64,000 nt of DNA. Source: Micropterus salmoides (Eukaryota > Chordata > Actinopteri > Centrarchiformes > Centrarchidae). Under the pieces are notes generated by a model that saw nothing but the letters and a program-made list of their open reading frames with translations, was not told where the DNA came from and ran no database searches. The DNA is taken from NCBI RefSeq assembly GCF_014851395.1, contig NW_024041150.1, positions 24,479,225-24,543,224 on the forward strand, given 5' to 3'. The position numbers and the translations under genes are program-made. Position 1 is the first letter of the stretch. Each line of letters opens with the position of its first letter. Of the stretch, positions 10,119 through 21,914 are shown one piece after another.

Positions 10119-12230
10119 TCTCTCTTCATCAATAACTTAAAGTAAGAGAACAAAAACTATGGGCTAGTATTATGGTGGGCATCATCTTCAGTCCTTACAA
10201 ACTGTCCATCAACAGTGCTTACATCTCCCCAAGAATAGTAAAAATATACTAAACTGTGACTTATCATTCTACCTACCAAACAGCCTTAGGAAATCCAAAA
10301 TACATTTTTGTTTTGTTAAACTGCTACTACTGCTGGGGAAAAAGAGACATATCCTTGAAACCAATATCATTCAAAACACCAGTCAAATGTGTCATGTCAC
10401 AGAATTGTGTTAAAGCAACGATGTCAAGTAAGTCAGTGTAACATCAAGATAAAGCATAGCATTGTAGTAGCACAAGCAGATTTGAGTCATCACGTTATTA
10501 AGCAATATCTACCTAGAATAAGATAAAATAACCTTTTTTGTCATTGCACAGACAGAAAGTGTCACAACTTAAGGTGTTTTCTGGTGTGGATGCCATGAAT
10601 GATCTTTTTTGTTCTGGAGAGGCAACAAAAGCTGGTGATATCATCTAGGGAGGGTAGAGGGCAGTCAGTTGTCTTTTCAACTGACCTTATAACCCTCTGC
10701 AGTTTTTCCTTTTGCTATGCTGTACAGCCAACATCTTTATAATATTAATCTTTATTTTTAGAGCACTTTTAAAAAACTTGGTACAAAGTGCTTGCTCAAG
10801 AGCAAAGACAATAAAATACATCAAACAAACAAATGTAAATGCCTTTCTAGCCTTTGAGACCACTCAAAGCGCTTTTATACTACATCAAATTTACCCATTC
10901 ATACACTGTGCCTAAGTGCTCAAATGTAAACTAACATTCACACATATTCATACACCAATGGAAAAGCCATCGGGGGCAATTTGAGGTTCAGTATCATTTT
11001 GCAGAGAATAGTGAACACACTGGTGCAGATGTAACTGGGTACTACATTGGTTTCGGGTTTTTAACATCTGCTTACACACAAATCTAACATGTCACATGAT
11101 TTTTGAAACCTCCCATTCCACACCAAATCTTCAAAACCATAAGCTATTTCTCAGCCTTTCACTCCGTTTGCAATTGCAAAAAACGCTTTTTTCAAAACAC
11201 TTAAAACAATTCTCTATCCAAGACACAAAAATTTAACAGGAAGTGACTTTCTTTCCTGTTCCAAACACAACCAACCAAATGCTGCACTTTCTCACCAGGT
11301 CACACACCCACTCCTCACATGTGCAAACACCCCATAGGAAAGCAAAATCCAAGATGAGATGTCATAGTTGTTTCCTTCTTTTCTCCTAGACACAAATGAG
11401 CTGCTTATAATACCAAGTTGAGACCAAAGGCCTTTTCTCCCATTTCTCAAATTCATCTCAGGAGAAACAACCATATAAAACCTAATTTATGTCTGACTCT
11501 GATCAAAACAAGAGATCTCTAACTAATCTTCAATAAGTCTAATTTATGTCTCCTGAACATTTGACCATGAGATCAGAGAAAGAGCTCAAAGAAAACTCAG
11601 CTATAACTTCTGGGATTTCACGATTCTTCTCAAATATGTCTCAGTTTTCTCATATTGGCCTCAGGAGCAAAAACTCATCTCTGTCTTACTCTGATCAAAA
11701 GATGAGATCTCTACAGTATCTTAAATAAGTGTAATTTACGTCTCCAGAATGTGGATCAGAAAAAAAGCTCCAAGATATATTTTAGTGACCCCACTTAGGG
11801 GTTATTTTACTTTAGTACTTTACTTACGTCAAATGTTGAGGTTGAGTATTTTCTTTTTATGGGGGTTTGTACTTTTACTCCCCTTTATTTCCAATCCTTA
11901 TTGTATTTATTGTTAATTATCTGTTACAAGTTACTGAGAATAATAAAATACATTTTGACATTGAAAATAATGCACTTTCAAATTTCATGTTTTCCAGTTT
12001 GTTATGGTAGTCACAGCCAGAATAACTAGAAAACCCAATACTTTGACATGACGTTCAGTCATTAATTCATTAAGGACCGAATGCACGCAAGAACTGAGAT
12101 ACAACATGTATCTGTCATACAGAATAAGCACTTTTACTTTTGCAACTTAAGTACATTCACTATGGAATACTTTAATACCTTTTACTTGAGAATTTTGATG
12201 ACTTTAATTGTGGATATGATGTTTCTCCTG
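10119..12230. other. No gene seen; interspersed-repeat remnants
   Basis: 10119-10370 and 10868-10995 match unit 2 (60965-61205 and 61225-61375). 10500-10720 and 10735-11000 look like 3' tails of old retroelements or the common fish repeat with CAAAGCGCTTTTA and GTTCAGTATCAT. 11490-11600 and 11682-11785 are diverged direct copies sharing CTCTGATCAAAA and GAGATCTCT. 11795-12225 resembles a common fish repeat rich in TACTTTTACTT at both ends. Open frames here are short and without recognisable domains. Confidence 0.5.
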
Positions 12231-12232
12231 GT

Positions 12233-12572
12233 GGCACGGTGGTGCAGAGGTTAGCACTGTTGCCTCATAGCAAGAAGGTAGTGGGTTCAAACCCCAGTTG
12301 TACTGGCCTTTTTGTGTGGAGTTTGCATGTTCTCCCCGTGTCTGTGTGGGTTCTCTTCGGGTGCTCCGGCTTCCTCCCACCATCCAAAAACATGCGTCCT
12401 AGGTTGATTGGTCCTTGGGTGTGAGTGTGGACATGAGTGGTTGTTTGTTTATGTGATGGACTGGTGACCTGTTCAGGGTGTACCCCGCCTTTCGCCCGAT
12501 GTCAGCTGGGATTGGCTCCAGCCCCCCGCGACCCTGTGCGCAGGATAAGCGGTTGACAATGGATGGTATTTC
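12233..12572 (+). mobile_element. tRNA-derived SINE, near full length
   Basis: Begins GGTGGCACGGTGGTGCAGAG, where a tRNA A-box-like GTGCAGAGGTTAGCACTG is followed by a B-box-like GGGTTCAAACCCC. The body carries GGAGTTTGCATGTTCTCCCC and CATCCAAAAACATGCG, and the 3' part GTCAGCTGGGATTGGCTCC and GGATAAGCGGTTGACAATGG. It is a high-copy fish repeat type; two more pieces lie at 9953-10113 and 27396-27525. It is not a functional tRNA gene. Confidence 0.75.
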
Positions 12573-13100
12573 TCCTTTTTTAAGTAAAGAAAAATTGTAC
12601 TCTATTTAAAGACAATCAGTCCTTCATTGTTAATTTTAGCTGGATGGCGCAGCGGCAGTGTGGTTGCCCTTTGAACAGCAGAAGCGGGGTTCAAATGCAA
12701 TTCAGGGCAAGCCTCAAGAACAGTTGTCCAAGCACAGACAGTAATGTAACAAACAGCTCCCAACTGCTTTTTAGGAGCAATAAGCAAGACATTAATGAAC
12801 TCAAAAGACACAATGATGAGATCTCATCTGTTACTTCCATTTATCCTATTGTAATCTCAATTCAGTATCCATTTGTCTTACCTAAATCTCAAAACCTCAA
12901 TCTCACTTCATCTCATCCTTTTCTCCTAAGGGGTTTTAGGAGCAACAATTCAGATTGGAGTGATCTCAAAAAGATACACTATTGAGATCTTAGTGTTTTC
13001 TCAAGAGTTAAAGAAAAGACTATTCTGAGAAAAAGATTTTTCCTCTGGGACTAATTGCTTAACTGATCACTTACCATTCACTGGTCAAAAGGTCAGATTA
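12573..13100. other. No gene seen; tRNA-like head at about 12643-12715
   Basis: 12643-12715 reads GGATGGCGCAGCGGCAG followed by GGGGTTCAAATGC, which resembles the A and B boxes of a second SINE type, but I see no clear body. 12800-13000 is rich in GAGATCTCA and TCTCATC words, similar to the repeat at 11490-11785. Confidence 0.35.
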
Positions 13101-13106
13101 CCTGTT

Positions 13107-13390
13107 TTGAACATTGGATGCCAACAATGTACAGAGAGCAAGGGGAGCAGGAGGGAGAGGCAAGGGATGACAACGAGTTCAAGGAGGAAGAGTTGGAAGA
13201 ACAGGACGAGGTCAAAGAAGAGAAGGAAGGAAGCTATCTCTGATGAGATCAGGGCTACACTTATTGACCATGTGATTAACCACCGGTTGACAATGAGAGA
13301 AGCTCGACTGAGAGTCCTGCCCAACTTGAGTCGCTTTACAGTGGTGTCCATAATTCAAACCTTCAGAAATGAGAACAGGTTGCAACTATC
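13107..13390 (+). mobile_element. Tc1/mariner (IS630-like) transposase N-terminal fragment
   Basis: The frame from 13107 gives a basic stretch (SRRKSWKNRTRSKKRRK) followed by ISDEIRATLIDHVINHRLTM, REARLRVLPNLSRFTVVSII and QTFRNENR. This is the helix-turn-helix DNA-binding half of IS630-like transposases common in fish genomes (family knowledge). The catalytic DDE half is absent, so it is a dead fragment. Confidence 0.55.
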
Positions 13391-13445
13391 TAATAACTAT
13401 TTCAACATTACAGTATTGTACTGTATAATATGTATTACTGCATAG

Positions 13446-14019
13446 TATTGTGTAACAACCAGAACTAATTAAATAACCTACCGATAATACAAATAAGTAT
13501 ATAAGAATAAACATACAGGCCAGCGTCTCAGAAGTCTAGGTCGCTCTGGAGAAATGGCTATCAAGCAGCACAAAGGTGAAACAAGACACGGACTCACTGG
13601 TCATGTTTCAACAGGTATTTATTCTCTCATCTTATAGTGCAATTATTTTTAAACATAGCCCCCTGCTAACACATACCTTTGCAGGATAGCTGCATCACCC
13701 TGGGTGTACTATAAACACAATACAATGACTAAACAGCTGCTAACCAGCTTAACAGTATCAGGCCTTAATCCTACAACAACCATGCTACAATTAGCAATTA
13801 TCAAATATTTCAGACTGAAACCAGCACAGCTGCTAACAGTGCTAACAGGGGCTAGCACAGACAACAAGGTTACATCGATAATGCTAATGCAAATGGTTAG
13901 CGCTTACTGTTGCTAACACTAGTATCTAGTCACAGCTTTACATTATTTCACTTCATTATTATTCAGTCTCACGTCGAGTCTCAAGTCACTGTGCGCAACT
14001 TAAGTTGCCCTCGAGTCTG
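13446..14019. other. No gene seen
   Basis: No recognisable coding region. 13965-14019 repeats words such as CGAGTCTCAAGTC and CGAGTCTGAGTC, as in the ends of some fish DNA transposons; the LTR at 14024 sits in this stretch. Confidence 0.4.
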
Positions 14020-14023
14020 AGTC

Positions 14024-14430
14024 TGTGATGGAAATTTGATATTTTACTGTGTTTACTGTTTCACCCTGCATGCTTCATCAGAATAGACCAGTGTTTCACT
14101 GTGTGGTATTTGATTATTTTATTATGTTACAGCTAGGTGAAGGTTCCCATGGGAAAGATGCTTGTTAGAGAGTTTTCTTATCAGACTGTCCTTAATAGGC
14201 CTTCATCTCAGGACAGCTGGTCCCTACTCCCTTCCTCCCTTGGATAGCTGCGTAATACCCTTACAGTATAAAGTCACCTGCTTCTTCACTGGCTCTTGGT
14301 CTTACACTCTGCAGACTGTTTTGCACTCTGTATGTTTGTCTGACCCTTTGCAAAGAGTAAAACCCTTAAAAGATGTCTGGGTTGGACTCTTTATTTCAGA
14401 AGACTCACTAAAGGACAAATTTCCATTACA
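14024..14430. mobile_element. Probable LTR (solo, or 3' LTR of the adjacent gypsy fragment)
   Basis: The ends are TGTGATGGAAATTTG and CAAATTTCCATTACA, an inverted pair with the TG...CA termini of LTRs. On + there is a TATAAAG at about 14260 and a CTCTTTATTTCAG near the end; on - an AATAAA lies near the start, so direction is uncertain. AGTC lies directly outside both ends (14020-14023, 14431-14434), a possible 4-bp target duplication, but the flank is rich in AGTC. No second copy was found in the window. Confidence 0.55.
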
Positions 14431-14511
14431 AGTCTCTAACTCAAGTCCCCATCTCTGTTGTGTCCTTATTTCAATGCATTTCCCTGTGCATTTGTTTTTT
14501 TTTTCTCCGGT

Positions 14512-15912
14512 TTATACAGCAAATACTGAACTTCCTGTAAATGGTTTGAAAGTCCGAACCATCCAAAAAATGCTTTCACACCAGAAACGAACCGATCCAT
14601 GGTTCAGTTTCATCCGGACAGGCAAGTTAACCTCTGATGAGTTGCTTGCAGCTTCAGCACTAGCTGCTGCATCCGTGTCTACTGGGAATCCAGCCAGACG
14701 GTCAACAGCTGTGGTCTGAGGGGTTTGTTCAGTTCTGCAGGGATGCCAGTTGTTTTCCACACATGCAAAGTTAGGGTTCCAGTACTCATGAACATCATCA
14801 TGGGACTCATATTGGTCTCGATTTCCATCTGCATCTTTTTCAGTAGGATTCAAGCGAGCACTCAGATGCGTCCTGGGGCGTGGGACTGACTCAGGTGAGG
14901 TTGGATGGTCCTCTGTTGCAGGGAGAAATCCACAGGGCAGCAAAAAAAATCTCTGTGTAAAGTCCTTAGGGCTCCACCTTGGTTCTCAGGTGTCACGGTG
15001 TAAACTGGGAGATCACCAGCATGTCCCAGTTATCAGCGAGTTTGCATTTTCCATGGAGGCGAACACCTCTTACCAACACACAGTCACCAACTTCAAGTGA
15101 AGACTCTGTAATGCGTCGGTCAAATGTGGCTTTGTTTCTTGCAGCGATTTTAGCAACATTGATGGATGCCAGCTTATAGCTACCCTCCAAATGAGATTTC
15201 AAGTTTCATACATATTCTGAGTGAGACATTTGGGGACAATCTCTGAGTGGGACAAAAACTCATATGTGCTGTATTCAGTGATGTAATTTTTTGTGCAAAT
15301 GTAGGCATGCACCAATGGGTGTACAAAGTCATGCCAATGCACTTTGTCTTCATCTTTCAAGGTTCCCAGCATACTCAAAAGCGTCCGATTGAAGCTTTCA
15401 ACAGGATTTCCTCTGGGATGGTATGGTGTTGTCCCGACTTTCCGCATTCCCACCAATTCGCACAGTTCTTTGATAGTCTTGGACTCGAAGTAAGGTCCCT
15501 GATCATTGTGTAGGCGCTCTGGGAAACCATAATGGATGATGAGACACTTGGCGAGAGTTTGAGCTTTCTGATTGGGGGTGGGTATTGCCACTGCATATTT
15601 AGTGTAGTGATCTGTAATCACTAAGACATTGGTTGTGTTGCTTCTGTCTGGCTCAATTGAAAGGAAGTCCATGCAGAGCAACTATAACGGATGGGTAACT
15701 TGGATGTTGACAAGCGGTGCAGCCTTTTGAGGCGGGGCTTTCCTCCGTATACAGCGGTCACATGTCTTTATCTTCGCTTCCACTTCAGCTGCCATCTTAG
15801 GCCAGTAAAACCTAGATCGTAGGAGATCTGTGGTTCGCTCTATCCCAAGGTGACCCATGTCATCATGTATACTTTTCATGGCCATAGCCCTCAGCTCTTT
15901 GGGTAGCACCAA
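14512..15912 (-). mobile_element. Ty3/gypsy retrotransposon integrase region, broken
   Basis: Read from 15912 downward. An HHCC zinc-binding region comes first (MGHLGIERTTDLLRSRFYWP, then CDRCIRR), an in-frame TAG follows at about 15682, and then the integrase core with acidic residues in MDFLSIE, NDQGPYFES and NPVESFNRTL, the D,D,E pattern of retroviral-type integrases. After another break, 15202-14993 has ARNKATFDRR and VGDCVLVRGV, the usual region after the core. 14943-14512 is probably the Pol tail. Protease, RT and gag are absent. Stop codons and frame changes mean it is dead. Confidence 0.8.
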
Positions 15913-17224
15913 ATTTCACACACATAGATACTAAAAAAATTAAGAACATCTTTAAAGAAAAAAAATACGCCAGAGGCAAGGAAAAACGTCCTTTTAAGAG
16001 GCAGAAACCTCGAGCAGAACCATGGCTCGGGGTGGGCGACCATCTGCCTCAACCGGTTGGGGGTGAGAGACAGGGAGAGAGAGAGGGATGGAAGGAGAGG
16101 GAGAGGGGAGGGAGGCAGCCTACACAATATACACACAGAGGTACAGACAGTAAAGGTAATGTTGCTGTAGACTGAATGAAAAATGGTAGATATTTCATCA
16201 CTGCAGATCCATCTCACCCCAGACACAACCTGTTCCAGCTCCTCCCCTCTGGTAGGCGCTACAGAGCACTGTCCACCAAAACCAACAGACACAGAAGCAG
16301 TTTCTTCCCACAAGCCATCACTCTGATGAACAGCTGATTTCTGTGATTTCTGATTTTGGTGTCAGGAACAATTCCTGTGCAAAAACCTAGTAACTCTGCC
16401 TCTTATCAGCCACCTGTTTACTGGTTTCCACTTATTATTTATTCACCATTCTCTATTTCAGTGCTGTTCACACTGTCATATTGTATATACTGTATACCAG
16501 TACACCTACCTCAGGTCACAAGGTCATAGGTCTTGTTTATTTTTTCCAGCATCCTTTGCACTATGTTCTATCACACTGTGTACATGTATGTGTACCTGTA
16601 TATCATATGCACCTTCAACATGTAAATGAGAATAATAGTTTACTCTTGCATCCTCTGCACTCTGATCACTGCACTATTTGTCAATATGTCTATATTGTTT
16701 TGTTCATAGTGTGTATGTTAGTGTTGTCTATACTGTAGTTTGTGTCTGATTTTACTATTATTTTATTATTGTTATGGTATTTTTGTACAAGTAAGCACAA
16801 CGTGAGCAATGTACAATCCTGAGTCGAATTTCTCGTATGTGTACACATACCTGGCAATAAAAAGGATTCTGATTCTGATATTTACAGTAGTGTTACTGAT
16901 AATTATCGTAATGATGATTATAATTACAATAAATATAATAATAGGACTAGTAACAATAATTGTAACAGAGGGTGTCGAGCAGGAACACGGGGGCAACCAC
17001 AGATCCAGACTCCACAGCTCCAGAGCCAGAAACACCTGCAGGAAGTGATAGGAGGAGAGAGGAGAGGGACGGGAAAGCACAAGACCACGGGAAAGGGAAG
17101 AAGTCAAGTTAGTAACATGCATTAATGGGATGAGGTTGCATACAGAGGGAGAAAAAGAAGAGGAGAGAGGAGCTCAATGCATCATGGGAAATCCCCCGGC
17201 AGTCTAGGCCTATAGCAGCATAAC
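15913..17224. other. No gene seen; old LINE 3' region and low-complexity DNA
   Basis: 16190-16320 (CTCCCCTCTGGTAGGCGCTA and following) looks like the 3' coding end and UTR of a fish non-LTR retrotransposon, reading LPSGRRYRALSTKTNRH on +. 16060-16120 is a GA-rich tract. 16860-16970 is rich in ATAATA-type words. Nothing else is recognisable. Confidence 0.4.
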
Positions 17225-18132
17225 TAAGGGATGGTTCAGGACTCACCTGAGCCAGCCCTAACTATAAGCTTTATCAAAGAGGAAAGTCTTAAGCCTACTC
17301 TTAAATGTGGAGATGGTGTCTGCCTCCTGAACCCAAACTGGAACCTGGTTCCACGGGAGAGGAGCTTGATAGCTGAACGCTCTGGCTCCCATTCTACTTT
17401 TGGAGACTCTAGGAACCACAAGTAACCCTGCATTCTGGGAGCGCACTGCTCTGGTGGGGTAGTAAGGTACAATGAGCTCTTTAAGATAAGATGGTGCCTG
17501 ACCATTAAGAGCTTTGTAGATGAGAAGAATTACTTTAAATTCTATTCTGGATTTTACTGGAAGTCTATGCAGAGAAGCTAAAACAGGAGAAATATGATCT
17601 CTTTTCCTGGTTCCTGTCAGAACAAGTGCTGCAGCATTCTGGATCAGCTGAAGAGTCTTAATGGACTTTTTCGAGCAGCCTGATAATAAGGAATTGCAGT
17701 AATCCAGCCTGGAATTAACAAATGCACAAACTAGTTTTTCTGCATCATTTTTAGACAAGATGTTCCTGATTTTTGCGATATTATGTAGGTGAAAAAAGGC
17801 GGTCCTTCAGATTTGCTTAATGTGAGACTTAAACGACATGTCCTGATCAAAGATAACTCCAAGATTACTCACAGTGGTGCTGGAGGCCAGGGCGATGCCA
17901 TCCAGGGAAACTATATCTTTAGAGAATGCATCACAGAGGTGCTTGGGCCCCAGAACAATAACTTCAAAATGAGACTAAGAAAAGAAAATTACAGGTCATT
18001 CAGGTTTTAACATCCTGAAGGCACATTTGAAGTTTCATCTGGCTTGATCGATAGATATAACTGTGTATCATATGCATAACAATGAAAGTTTATGGAATGT
18101 TTCCTGATAATATTGCCTAAAGGAAGCATATA
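17225..18132 (-). mobile_element. L2-type LINE, 3' coding part (split by a Tc1 copy)
   Basis: 17758-17258 on the minus strand encodes the typical C-terminus: NSRLDYCNSLLSGCSKKSIK, LTGTRKRDHISPVLASLHRL, and FSYQAPLPWNQVPVWV. Upstream, 18137-18007 keeps MLPLGNIIRKHS and the RT active-site region, but the catalytic YADD reads YAYD (CYAYDTQLYLS). The rest of the RT lies at 19425-19792 beyond the Tc1 insertion. Confidence 0.8.
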
Positions 18133-19424
18133 CAATGGGGAGAACAAGTATTTGATGCACTGCTGATTTTGCAGGTTTTCCAACTTACAAAGCATGTAGA
18201 GGTCTAATTTTTATCATAGGTACACTTCAACTGTGAGAGACAGAATCTAAAACAAAAATCCAGAAAATCACATTGTATTTTTTTAAATAATTAATTTGCA
18301 TTTTATTGCATGACATAAGTATTTGATCACCTACCAACCAGTAAGAATTCCGGCTCTCACAGACCTGTTAGTTCTTCTTTAAGAAGCCCTCCTTTTCTCC
18401 ACTCATTACCAACCTCTCCACAATGGCCAAGACCAGAGTGCTGTGTAAGGACATCAGGGATAAAATTGTAGACCTGCACAAAGCTGGGATGGACTACAAG
18501 ACAATAGGCAAGCAGCTTGGTGAGAAGGCAACAACTGTTGGCGCAATTATTAGAAAATGGAAGAAGTTCAAGATGACGGTCAATCTCCCTCGGTCTGGAG
18601 CTCCATGCAAGATCTCACCTCGTGGGGCATCAATGATCACGAGGAAGGTGAGGGATCAGCCCAGAACTACACGTTAGGACCTGGTCAATGACCTAAAGAG
18701 AGCTGGGATCACAGTGCTGAATGGGAGAAGGTCATGTGGTCTGATGAGACAAAATAGAGCTTTATGGTCACTGTGTTTGGAGGAAGAAGAAGAAGGATGA
18801 GTACAACCCCAAGAACACCATCCCAACTGTGAAGCATGGAGGTGGAAACATCATTCTTTGGGGATGCTTGTGATGCACCATATTGAGGGGAGGATGGATG
18901 GCCATGTATCGCAAGATCTTGGCCAAAAACCTACTTCCCTCAGTAATAGCAACGAAGATGGGTCGTGGCTGGGTCTTCCAGCATGACAATGGCCCAAAAC
19001 ACACTGCGAGGGCAACTAAGGAGTGGCTCCGTAAGAAGCATCTCAAGGTCCTGGAGTGGCCTAGCCAGTCTCCAGACCTGAACCCAATAGAAAATCTTTG
19101 GAGGGAGCTGAAAGTCCGTATTGCCCAGCGACAGCCCCGAAACCTGAAGGATCTGGAGAAGGTCTGTATGGAGGAGTGGGCCAAAATCCCTGCTGCAGTG
19201 TGTGCAAACCTGGTCAAGAACTAAAGGAAGCGTATGCTCTCTGTAATTGCAAACAACTGATCAAATACTTATGTCATGCAATAAAATGCAAATTAATCAC
19301 CAATAAATCATACGATGTGATTTTCTGGATTTTTGTTTTAGATTCCATCTCTCAAAGTTGAAGTGTACCTATGATAAAAATTACAGACCTCTACATGCTT
19401 TGTAAGTTGGAAAACCTGCAAACT
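18133..19424 (+). mobile_element. Tc1-like transposon, internally deleted, inserted in the L2 LINE
   Basis: Long terminal inverted repeats: about 18171-18273 (GCAGGTTTTCCAACTTACAA, GGTACACTTCAACTG) recurs reversed at 19316-19419. The left end begins at a TA next to LINE sequence. The transposase starts at 18423 (MAKTRVLCKDIRDKIV, a helix-turn-helix half) and hits a TAG at about 18675. A large internal deletion follows, and the C-terminal part at 18883-19224 keeps FQHDNGPKHTA and LEWPSQSPDLNPIENLW, the last D and E region. The outer end of the right repeat is missing. Confidence 0.85.
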
Positions 19425-19792
19425 GAAATGTTCCAGTCTCTGTAATAGGATCTGATGGTCAATGGTATCAAATGCAGCAAGACCTAATAAAACCAGTACA
19501 GAGACAAGTCCCAATGCATGATGCAATTAGGAGGTTGTTGGTAATTTTCACCAGTGCTGTCTCTGTGCTATGATCCTGACTGAAAATCCTCAAATAAACT
19601 TTTGCTATGTAGAAAGTCACACATCTGTTTGGCGACTGCTTTCTCCAGGATCTTAGAGAGAAATGGAAGGTTAGATATAGGTCTAACCTTCACACACAGT
19701 AGCTTACTTTTTCCAAAGAAAAAAAATGACAAATAACCTAACTTACACAGATGTACAATATTGATAGCGGTAGCTATTTTGACGGCGAACAC
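19425..19792 (-). mobile_element. L2-type LINE, upstream RT part (continuation beyond the Tc1 copy)
   Basis: Minus strand. 19792-19568 gives RPISNLPFLSKILEKAVAKQ and CDFLHSKSLFEDFQSGS, and 19526-19430 gives AAFDTIDHQILLQRLEHFS. These are the RT blocks that should precede the YAYD block at 18007-18137. The stretch that should link them, including the GVPQGS block, is absent, so the junction also lost LINE sequence. Confidence 0.75.
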
Positions 19793-20039
19793 ATACCAAG
19801 ATCAGTGCATTAAGACTTTTCTCAATGTTTTGGATAATGCTAACCAGTCACCTATCATTCTTGCAATGTGTAGAGTAGCGGAAAAAAATGAGAATGCATT
19901 ATTTCCCTAGTAAATCACATTAAGCCTGTTGAACTTTGGTGTCTGGTTTGATAGTAATTTAAATTTCAAGCAGCACACCACAAAGCTTGTTCAATCATGT
20001 TTTTATCAACTTAGAAATATAGCAAAAATTTGATATTAA

Positions 20040-20625
20040 CTTTTAAGGACACCAAGACCATTTTACACGCCTTCATCTCATCACGCCTGGATTATTGCAA
20101 CAGCCTTCACTTGTTTAACCCAAAAATCTATTGATCGACTCCAGACTGTCCAGAACTCAGCTGCCAGGCTTTTAACCAGAACAAAGAAATATGACCACAT
20201 TACCCCTATTTTAGCTTAACTACACTAGCTAACTGGTTGTTAGTATGTTTTAGAATTGACTTTAAAATTTTAGTGATCACTTTTAAAGCTCTTCATGGCC
20301 TCTCGCCTTGTCATATTTCTGACCTTTTAGTCCCATATGTACCAGCACATACCTTGAGATCCTCGGGCAGAGGTCTGCTGTCTGTACCAGAGTCTCGACT
20401 GAAAACTAAAGGGGACAAAGGGTTTGCTGTCAGGGCCCCGAGGCTCTGGAACAGCCTGCCTGACGAAATCAGGTCGGCTGAGTCAGTCAACTCTTTTAAG
20501 TCCCTTCTTAAAACATACTTTTATAGGAGAGCCTTTCCTGATCTTATTTGACTTTATTCTATCCCTTTTATTTTATTCTCTTTTACTAATTTTATATTTA
20601 TCTTAAACATGTATTTTAGTCTTTT
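20040..20625 (+). mobile_element. L2-type LINE 3' end, plus strand
   Basis: 20070-20235 encodes a broken FISSRLDYCN-type block, and 20237-20551 gives FRIDFKILVITFKALHGLSP, ISDLLVPYVPAHTLRSSGRG and FAVRAPRLWNSLPDEIRSAE, the usual C-terminus of fish L2 LINEs. A T-rich 3' UTR follows. It is a 5'-truncated copy with stops. Confidence 0.75.
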
Positions 20626-20644
20626 CAAGGTTTTCTTGCTTTTA

Positions 20645-21418
20645 TTAGGGCCCGAGCATGAACTGTGTGAGGTCCCTATTGTTTATTATTATATATATAT
20701 TTTTTTCCTGCAAAGTAAGCTCAATTTTGGGAGGCCTAAACATCAGAAGTGTCAGAAGTGGTGAAAAATTGTAAATGTAGATGTAGGATGAGAGTCCCGC
20801 CCTGAACACATGTACATGCCGACATTCACCGACAGTCACAGCGCCACCTGCTGGCAACAGGAAGTGACCTTTAACGAAGCAGCCCCCGCCGCACGTTTCA
20901 CCTACATGTATGAAATTTCTGTGGCACATGTATCGTGTCCAGACGTAAAAAAAAAAGCCTCTTGGAGCGATGCCCTAAACCCAACAGGAAGTCGGCCATT
21001 TTGAATTTTACGGCAATTTTTGGATGATTTACACACTCCGTACTTTAACAAACTCCTCCTAGGGATTTAGTTGGATCGACTTCAAATTTCTGCTGTGCCT
21101 TCTAAAGGCATTGACGATGAAAGGTTGTGCCATCTGTGAGACTTCGTCGATGGGCGTGTCCGTGGCCTGGCGTCAAAGATCAACTCTTCGCCTAGACACA
21201 AGAAGTTGTTGTAACTTCAGTGTACATGCTCACATCTGAACAAAACTTTACGTGCCTGATAACACAGGAAGTGACATATAACACCTTCATATATCATCGT
21301 AACCGCGTAGCAAATTAACAGCCGCACCGGCAGAGTTCCAGAATATGCAACGCGGCCGGCTCACACCCGGACACGCTACAAGTGCGAGGGCCTGCCCAAC
21401 GCTGTTTGCAGCTTTAAT
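20645..21418 (+). repeat. GGGCCCGAGCA-type fish interspersed repeat, copy 1
   Basis: Starts TTAGGGCCCGAGCATGAAC and GTGCGAGGTCCCTATTG-like words, passes AAGCTCAATTTTGGGAGGCC and CAACAGGAAGTCGGCCATTT, and ends GTGCGAGGGCCTGCCCAACG, then GCAGCTTTAATTA. Start and end are partly inverted (GGGCCCGAG against GCGAGGGCC), suggesting a non-autonomous DNA element. No protein is encoded. Confidence 0.6.
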
Positions 21419-21914
21419 TAGGGCCAGAGCACGAACCGTGCGAGGTCCCTATTGAAACTGTAAAGATTTATTATTTTTTAAAATTTTTTCTGCAAAGTAA
21501 GCTCAATTTTGAGGGCCTAAACATACTCGAAAACTCACATAATTTTGCACACGTCAGAAGTGGTGAAAAAATTTGTATTTTATGGGTTTCGCGCATGGGC
21601 GTGGCAAAATGACTCACTAGTGCCACCTAGAAAATTGGAAAAAATTAGCCCCTCGTTCACGTTCAACCTACATGCACAACATTTTCTGGGGACATGTATC
21701 ATGTCCAGACGCACAAAAAAGCCTCAAGAACCCATATCCTAAACTCAACAGGAAGTCGGCCATTTTGAATTTTACGGCCATTTTTGGATGATTTACTTAA
21801 ACGAACTCCTAGGGATTTAGTCCGATCAACTTCAAATTTCTGAAAAGTTGTGCTATCTGTGAGTTTTCGCTACAAGTGCGAGGGCCCGCCAAACGCTGCT
21901 TGCAGCTTTAATTT
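21414..21914 (+). repeat. GGGCCCGAGCA-type repeat, copy 2 (tandem, shorter)
   Basis: Begins TTTAATTAGGGCCAGAGCAC directly at the end of copy 1 and ends with GCGAGGGCCCGCCAAACG and GCAGCTTTAATTTA. It shares the GGAAGTCGGCCATTTTGAAT block with copy 1 but lacks its middle part. Head-to-tail arrangement. Confidence 0.6.

Larger units (their letters stand above)
1575..10995 (+). repeat. Segmental duplication, unit 1 (carries mucin gene 1)
   Basis: From about 1575 (the stretch around CACAGAACAAAGAAATT) to about 10995 (around GTTCAGTATCAT) this sequence aligns by eye with 38025-61375, through exon 1, introns, SEA exons, 3' flank and intergenic DNA. Differences are the size of the mucin exon, a SINE piece at 9953-10113 only here, a DNA-transposon-like insert only in unit 2, and several deletions. 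The two units are in direct orientation with about 27 kb of transposon-rich DNA between them. Confidence 0.8.

Noticed and set aside
12233..12310. tRNA gene
   Set aside because: A- and B-box-like words are present, but the region is the head of a dispersed SINE with a long unrelated body; no cloverleaf with paired acceptor ends was found.
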